A stretch of 64,000 bases of DNA from Glandiceps talaboti (Eukaryota > Hemichordata > Enteropneusta > Spengelidae): the NCBI RefSeq assembly GCF_964340395.1, contig NC_135555.1:18401615-18465614 (forward strand). The letters run 5' to 3'. The position numbers and the translations under genes are program-made. Each line of letters starts with the position of its first letter. Positions within the stretch are counted from its first letter, which is position 1. Below are positions 59,251 to 64,000 of the stretch, piece after piece. The notes under the pieces were generated by a model. The model worked only from the letters and a program-made list of their open reading frames with translations. It was not told the DNA's origin and searched no databases.

Positions 59251-61890
59251 TGAACACAGAGACAGTGTTGAAAAGTCCCACAAAATAAAAAATAAATGAC
59301 ACCGTAATAGAAAGTAATGGACATATGTAATTGACTTTTAAAAGGACAACGAACGTACAGCAATGACTCAAATACCAAACTACATACCATACCTAATCCT
59401 GGTATGTGCATCTGTAAACTGTATTTTAAGTTAAGATACCCTGTTTACGTCGCCATCTATACTTGTACTTGGCTGTCTCACCAACCGCTTATAAAGCTAT
59501 CAACAGAAACTGATTAATTTAGCCATGAACCCCATGGCATTTTATCATCATGTCTGTTTATAGATATTTACACAATATTCCCTATATGATATCGTTCTTG
59601 TGCTCATCTCAATGAGGGCACATTTACATACTGACTTTTTTTCTTTCTTTTTTTTTTTTTTTTTGGGGGGGGGGATATTTGAATTACTAATCCTTACGTT
59701 ACCACTCCTTATTGTGACCAATCAGTTTGAGTCAATAATTTTCAAACCATATTAATCGGTTGCCATTCTTTAGCCTTAAGTTCAGGTCAAGTCTATGTTA
59801 AAAAGACAGTGGCCATGGCAGGATTAGGGTTAGCTACTTAGCATTACAAGCAGTTAGTACTGAGAGAGCGAAGCAAAATCTCAAATTGCAATGTAAACAA
59901 ACTAAAGTTAATAGTATGCTCTTTCTTAGCACTGTTCACACTAGGACTTTATAATAAACATAAAACAAAAATTAAGATTTTGATTTTGATGTAAATTTTT
60001 TATAGACATAAGTTGAGACAAAAGTTATTGGTAGATCAAGAACTGTACATGGTGGTATTTGCATCTCACATCATCATGGATAACAGTCAAAACTGTCATA
60101 CAGTTTATAAACAAATCGCCAAAAAACCCCCCAAAAACATCAAATTTGTAAACAATGGAATCTGAGAAAAGTGATCAAGTTTCCTAAAATATTCACCACA
60201 TAAAATTATTTTGCACATAAGCCTTGGTAAAACTTTGGAAGCATTAGAACTTGGACTGAATTAAACTTTTTTAATTTTTTCATATTTTGGTTTCAAGTTT
60301 GTTTGTTTGTCTTTGTTCACTGAGGGGGTCTTAGAATGATAGAAGCATAGAAATAGAGTGAGAAAATCACACAAATCCAGTTTCAGAGACTTTTAAATGC
60401 TGAATAATTAAATCCTTGCGGGATCAAGATCTGTAGTATACATAAATACTATAGAAACTTTGCATTTGTTTCTAATTTACCATTCTGAAGTAACTACTTT
60501 CCTACTTTTATATGGCAATAGAAAAACCGTATCTGAATTATGGTATTACGAGCCTTATTTCTAAACATGCGTTTTCATCCCAAAAATCTGGGGAACTCGG
60601 TAATATTATGTGTCAAGCCCACATTTTACTACCCTAAAATAAACACTGTGTGTTCATGTACATTATTAATGACCATATGTAAAATGATGCTGTGTACATT
60701 GACATTCATTTTATTACATCATTAACCAAACTTTACTCAACAAAATTGTTATATGGACTGAGTTGATGTCCGATTCTGTACTTCATCACGCTTTATTGGA
60801 CATGACAGTACATCTGCACCTGTTAGTTCATCCCAAAACTGAAGGCCGTACAACAGATGTGAAAATGAGAACCATATTTTTCGAGCCGATAGAATTCTCA
60901 CGATATTTCATAAAATAACTTTTGGAATTCTCGGTGACGTCAGATGCAACCTCGATCAAATATCACAAACTTGTTGACCACATAATTGGCCGTAACAGAT
61001 GACTCTCATTATAGGTATAGGCCGCAAACAAGTGCACAAGATGCAATTAACAGCTAATAAAAGTTGTCAAAACAGTGTGACCAACATCAAAAACTAGTGA
61101 CAGTCAATGTAATAGAACACAATATATGAGTTATTTCAATGAACTATTTAATGTTGGAAACTGATCTCCTTTTAAAGTTGAAGTCTCATATCAATCCTTA
61201 GTCACTGTATACTCTATAAATTTCAAGATTAATATACATCTAATTACCTACTAACTGATGTTACCACTGACTTGCAAGGGCTTGCGGATTTCAAACAAAA
61301 CTCGTATAATATTATACACCCTACTAGTGTATTTCATTTGACTTAAAATAATGCAAAAAATATGTTATCATAACCTAGTTAACATATAGAAACAAAAAAA
61401 CCCCAATACAAAATTGCAATCCTGTTCCTTCCACCTGCTGTTGCCAAGGAATAGAACGTTGAGGGCGCTGTTCACAATATTACATCTGATAATGGTCAAG
61501 GTATTCAAATTATGTTTACAGACAGAATTTGGGACAAGATATGGAGATGGTACACAGTCACTCTCAGAAACATGAAGACTATAGAATACAAATATGTCAG
61601 TGTTTTCCTACAAAAGGTGCAAAATGTTTCAGCAATGTGCAACACCAGGTGTTTTTGATGCAATGTGCTAATAGAACACCTGGCAACATTTCAATGTTAT
61701 GTTATTTTATTTTGTGATGGTTCATTTGCATCTGGTGACCTACATCAAGCTCACTTGTGTCATTTTCACTTACGTTTCTAAAGAAAAGCTTACAACTTTG
61801 CAAACACCTTCAGGTGTATGTTAGCCATAGTGCCAGTATGTTATACATGTGTTGTAAACAATATACACATGTGCCAGCCATGGGATTAAT
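59251..61890. other. Unannotated stretch
   Basis: A long T run followed by a G run lies at about 59,643-59,673. At 60,835-60,945 a minus-strand frame reads SKSYFMKYRENSIGSKNMVL and is CpG-containing, with a CRE-like TGACGTCA near 60,942, but has no good acceptor. No gene was called. Confidence 0.45.
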
Positions 61891-61904
61891 TTTGCTCAAC
61901 CATA

Positions 61905-62070
61905 TTATCACAAGATGGACTAGTAGTGGTATGGCAGCTCGTCTCGATGCCAGACTCGTGACTATCCTCCCTAATCTGTTTATGTATGCCGAGCGGTGCA
62001 GCCGCGAGAAGAGAGGGACAAAATGGCAGCAAGCTCTCTTGTATTTTTTTCGTCACACCTTACAAATAAT
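61905..62070 (+). other. CpG-rich patch with YY1-like start context
   Basis: CAGCTCGTCTCGATGCCAGA and GCCGAGCGGTGCAGCCGCGA are locally GC- and CpG-rich. ACAAAATGGCAGCAAGC matches the YY1-type AANATGGCGGC start-site motif apart from one base. The ATG in it opens MAASSLVFFSSHLTNNR and then stops. A 114-codon plus frame in another phase crosses the patch. It could be a small promoter or first exon, or a decayed element. Confidence 0.25.
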
Positions 62071-62139
62071 CGATAAAATCACTTCCAAATATGATCACTA
62101 AATTTTAATGTTTTATGCAAAACTGGTATCAAATTGGCC

Positions 62140-62400
62140 ACCAGATCCCTGATGTGTGTAAGAGTAACAAATCTAGAGCAAAATATTTTACGCCCCCCCC
62201 CCCCCTCAGACAATAAAAATTTTCAAAGCCCCCCACCCCTAATCGTCAAGGGAGAACAGAGAACATGTGACTACAAGATTTTAACACAAATCTAGAGCAA
62301 AATATTTAATGCCCCCCCTCACACAATCAAAATTTTTCAGCCCCCCACCCCATAAAAAAAATTAAATTAGAGAACATGTGACTACAAAATTTTAACAAAC
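62140..62400 (+). repeat. Tandem duplication, about 125 bp, two copies
   Basis: Both copies read AAATCTAGAGCAAAATATTT, a C run, CAATAAAAATTTT or CAATCAAAATTTTT, AGCCCCCCACCCC, AGAGAACATGTGACTACAA and ATTTTAACA. Confidence 0.9.
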
Positions 62401-63627
62401 AGCAATGTTTATCAGTGATTAACATTTGTACTTAAGTACAATGTAGATTGATTTTTCTGAGAAATTTATTTTAATTTAAACAATTTGGAAAGGACAATTA
62501 ATACATATAGCCAAAGTCTGCATACACTAATACATTTGCAAAATGATACTAATGATAACATTTCAACTCATTTAGAATTCAGAGAAAATTGAAAATTGAA
62601 TGAAATATTGAAAATGGCTTCCAGTGTGAAAACAACATGTGATATCACTTATATTTATAAAGGTGGGAGGGGGGAGGGAGGGGGGGGGGATCTATATAAG
62701 TAACTGTGTCCTCTTTTATGTACAACTTCAGGTCAACCTGGGGTCAACTTTTAAGTCAATTGAGATGTTCACTCCTCAGACGTTTTCACTACCTTATCTA
62801 CATAAACCATTATTTCTTGTTATCTGTGGTTTTGTCTCTGTGTATTCTATTTCCATCCACAAAATGAAGAGAAGCAGCTGTCACAGACTGTCCCTTAGGG
62901 GCTTTGCAATCAGGCAACGAATGGAGTTTAACCAGTGGGAATGCCTCCTGCTCTTGCCCATTATCAGGTTACTGAGACACACCAGCTGAGCATTCCACTA
63001 TGTAGGGTATGCTAAATTGTGATTTTAACTTGAGTACTACAAATAAATGCTGTGTAGGTTATCTGTTATTCCTGGCCACACACACTCGTATTTTATTCCG
63101 ACATGTCTCTTGTCAATGGCCAACCTGTCCTTATGTTTGTTTATTTCATTTCTGAGGTTTATGCCTTCTTTGCAGTTGGTTTAGTCTTGGTTAACTACAC
63201 ACAGCTGTTGGAATGATTGCCAGATTGTTTTTTATCTCCTAAGGACAGACATGATCGAGATTTGTTTGGGTTTGGGTGTGTCATGGCCTACTATACATTG
63301 TTCAACATCACTGACTTTTTACAGTCACTTTGACATTAATTGATGTGTCTACCTAACTTTATTCAAACATTTATTGAAAATGTAAACAAAAGTACAAATT
63401 TGTCATGCCTTATTACACCCATTCTTGTTATCCCTTGCCCAAGCTCAATGTGTCAAGCTTCGGTTCAACATGGCTTGACCAAGCAAAAATGTAACTTAAT
63501 TCATATTTTCGAGCTTTGTCCATTTTTTAAAAATAATTTTGTCATTCTTTAACAGGTTTGTTACACTTTCTTTTAAATGTTGTTTTTAGCTTTATACCCT
63601 CTAATTATCACTGGACTAAAATTGATT
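62401..63627. other. Unannotated stretch
   Basis: G-rich tract GGGAGGGGGGAGGGAGGGGG at about 62,665. A 116-codon plus frame from 62,639 starts in that tract and has no splice support. No gene recognised. Confidence 0.45.
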
Positions 63628-63628
63628 C

Positions 63629-63707
<79 letters not shown>

Positions 63708-63742
63708 GACACAGTCAGTCAGACAGACAGACACAGTCAGAC

Positions 63743-63773
<31 letters not shown>

Positions 63774-63784
63774 GACAGTCAGTC

Positions 63785-63815
<31 letters not shown>

Positions 63816-63826
63816 GACAGTCAGAC

Positions 63827-63875
<49 letters not shown>

Positions 63876-64000
63876 GGTAGACAGAAACAGACAGGCAGAC
63901 AAATGGACAGAGAGATAGAGACAGACAGACAGATAGATAGACATAGACAGACAGACAGACATAGACAGACAGACAGACAGACAGAGACACAGACAGAGAC
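63628..64000 (+). repeat. ACAG microsatellite, running off the window end
   Basis: Perfect ACAG to about 63,706, then interrupted by GAC, TCAGTC and ACAGAG variants to the last base. The adjoining 113- and 91-codon frames are artefacts of it. Since it reaches the window edge, its full length is unknown. Confidence 0.97.

Noticed and set aside
63577-63990. Frames of 91 and 113 codons (TDRQ or SVCL repeats)
   Set aside because: They are translations of the ACAG microsatellite.

Overview
The window reads as eukaryotic, almost certainly animal, non-coding DNA. It is AT-rich, has no operon-like packing, and has no open frame longer than about 145 codons outside simple or tandem repeats. It is full of microsatellites, minisatellites and short dispersed elements with inverted ends. 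The only gene-like signals are short, exon-sized frames flanked by GT/AG splice signals and separated by introns of up to about 17 kb. A marine invertebrate would fit, judging by the density of tetranucleotide microsatellites, hairpin-type elements and short degenerate tandem arrays, but no marker gene allows a taxonomic call. No rRNA, intact tRNA, CRISPR array or bacterial feature was seen.

Gene content is thin and is offered as candidates. The best case is a minus-strand gene running from about 37.97 kb down to a stop at 5,233. Five exon candidates (37,821-37,973; 37,503-37,624; 20,484-20,556; 13,260-13,348; 5,233-5,383) can be joined with matching splice phases into 196 codons including the stop, with a polyadenylation-like ATTAAA about 95 bases after the stop. 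The 5' end was not found and I do not recognise the protein. A possible plus-strand gene ends at 46,699 (last exon 46,475-46,699), with two weaker upstream exon candidates at 39,812-39,861 and 43,468-43,515. Two more minus-strand frames (7,281-7,393 and 10,028-10,249) are ambiguous.

The bulk of the explainable sequence is repetitive. Three multi-copy short element families recur: family A (about 350-385 bp, ends near TTAGGCCTAA; 519, 23,361, 39,188, 40,228, 54,788, 56,391, perhaps 57,523), family B (about 300-340 bp, ending in a long hairpin; 1,074, 21,040, 28,683, 50,315, 56,905) and family C (about 350-375 bp, ends near GGCACAAGCTGAGTTTATA; 1,994, 32,703, 49,665). All look like non-autonomous inverted-repeat elements. 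Single-copy foldback structures lie at 35.5, 41.5 and 42.1 kb.

Two large minisatellites stand out: a 49-bp array of about 35 units (25,608-27,308) and a 39-bp array of about 35 units (44,960-46,330). In both, each unit contains its own hairpin. The 39-bp period is a multiple of three, so it creates long apparent ORFs on both strands. Older, diverged tandem arrays lie at 5.6, 12.5, 16.2, 17.0, 27.5, 36.3, 38.4, 40.5, 53.4, 59.0 and 62.1 kb. Simple repeats include CACAA-type pentamers (22.3 kb), AC (40.9 kb), AG (52.8 kb), AAAT (58.5 kb) and ACAG (63.6 kb to the window end). I found no evidence of an operon-like or defence-type system; the noteworthy material is the hairpin-bearing repeats and the unassigned split gene.
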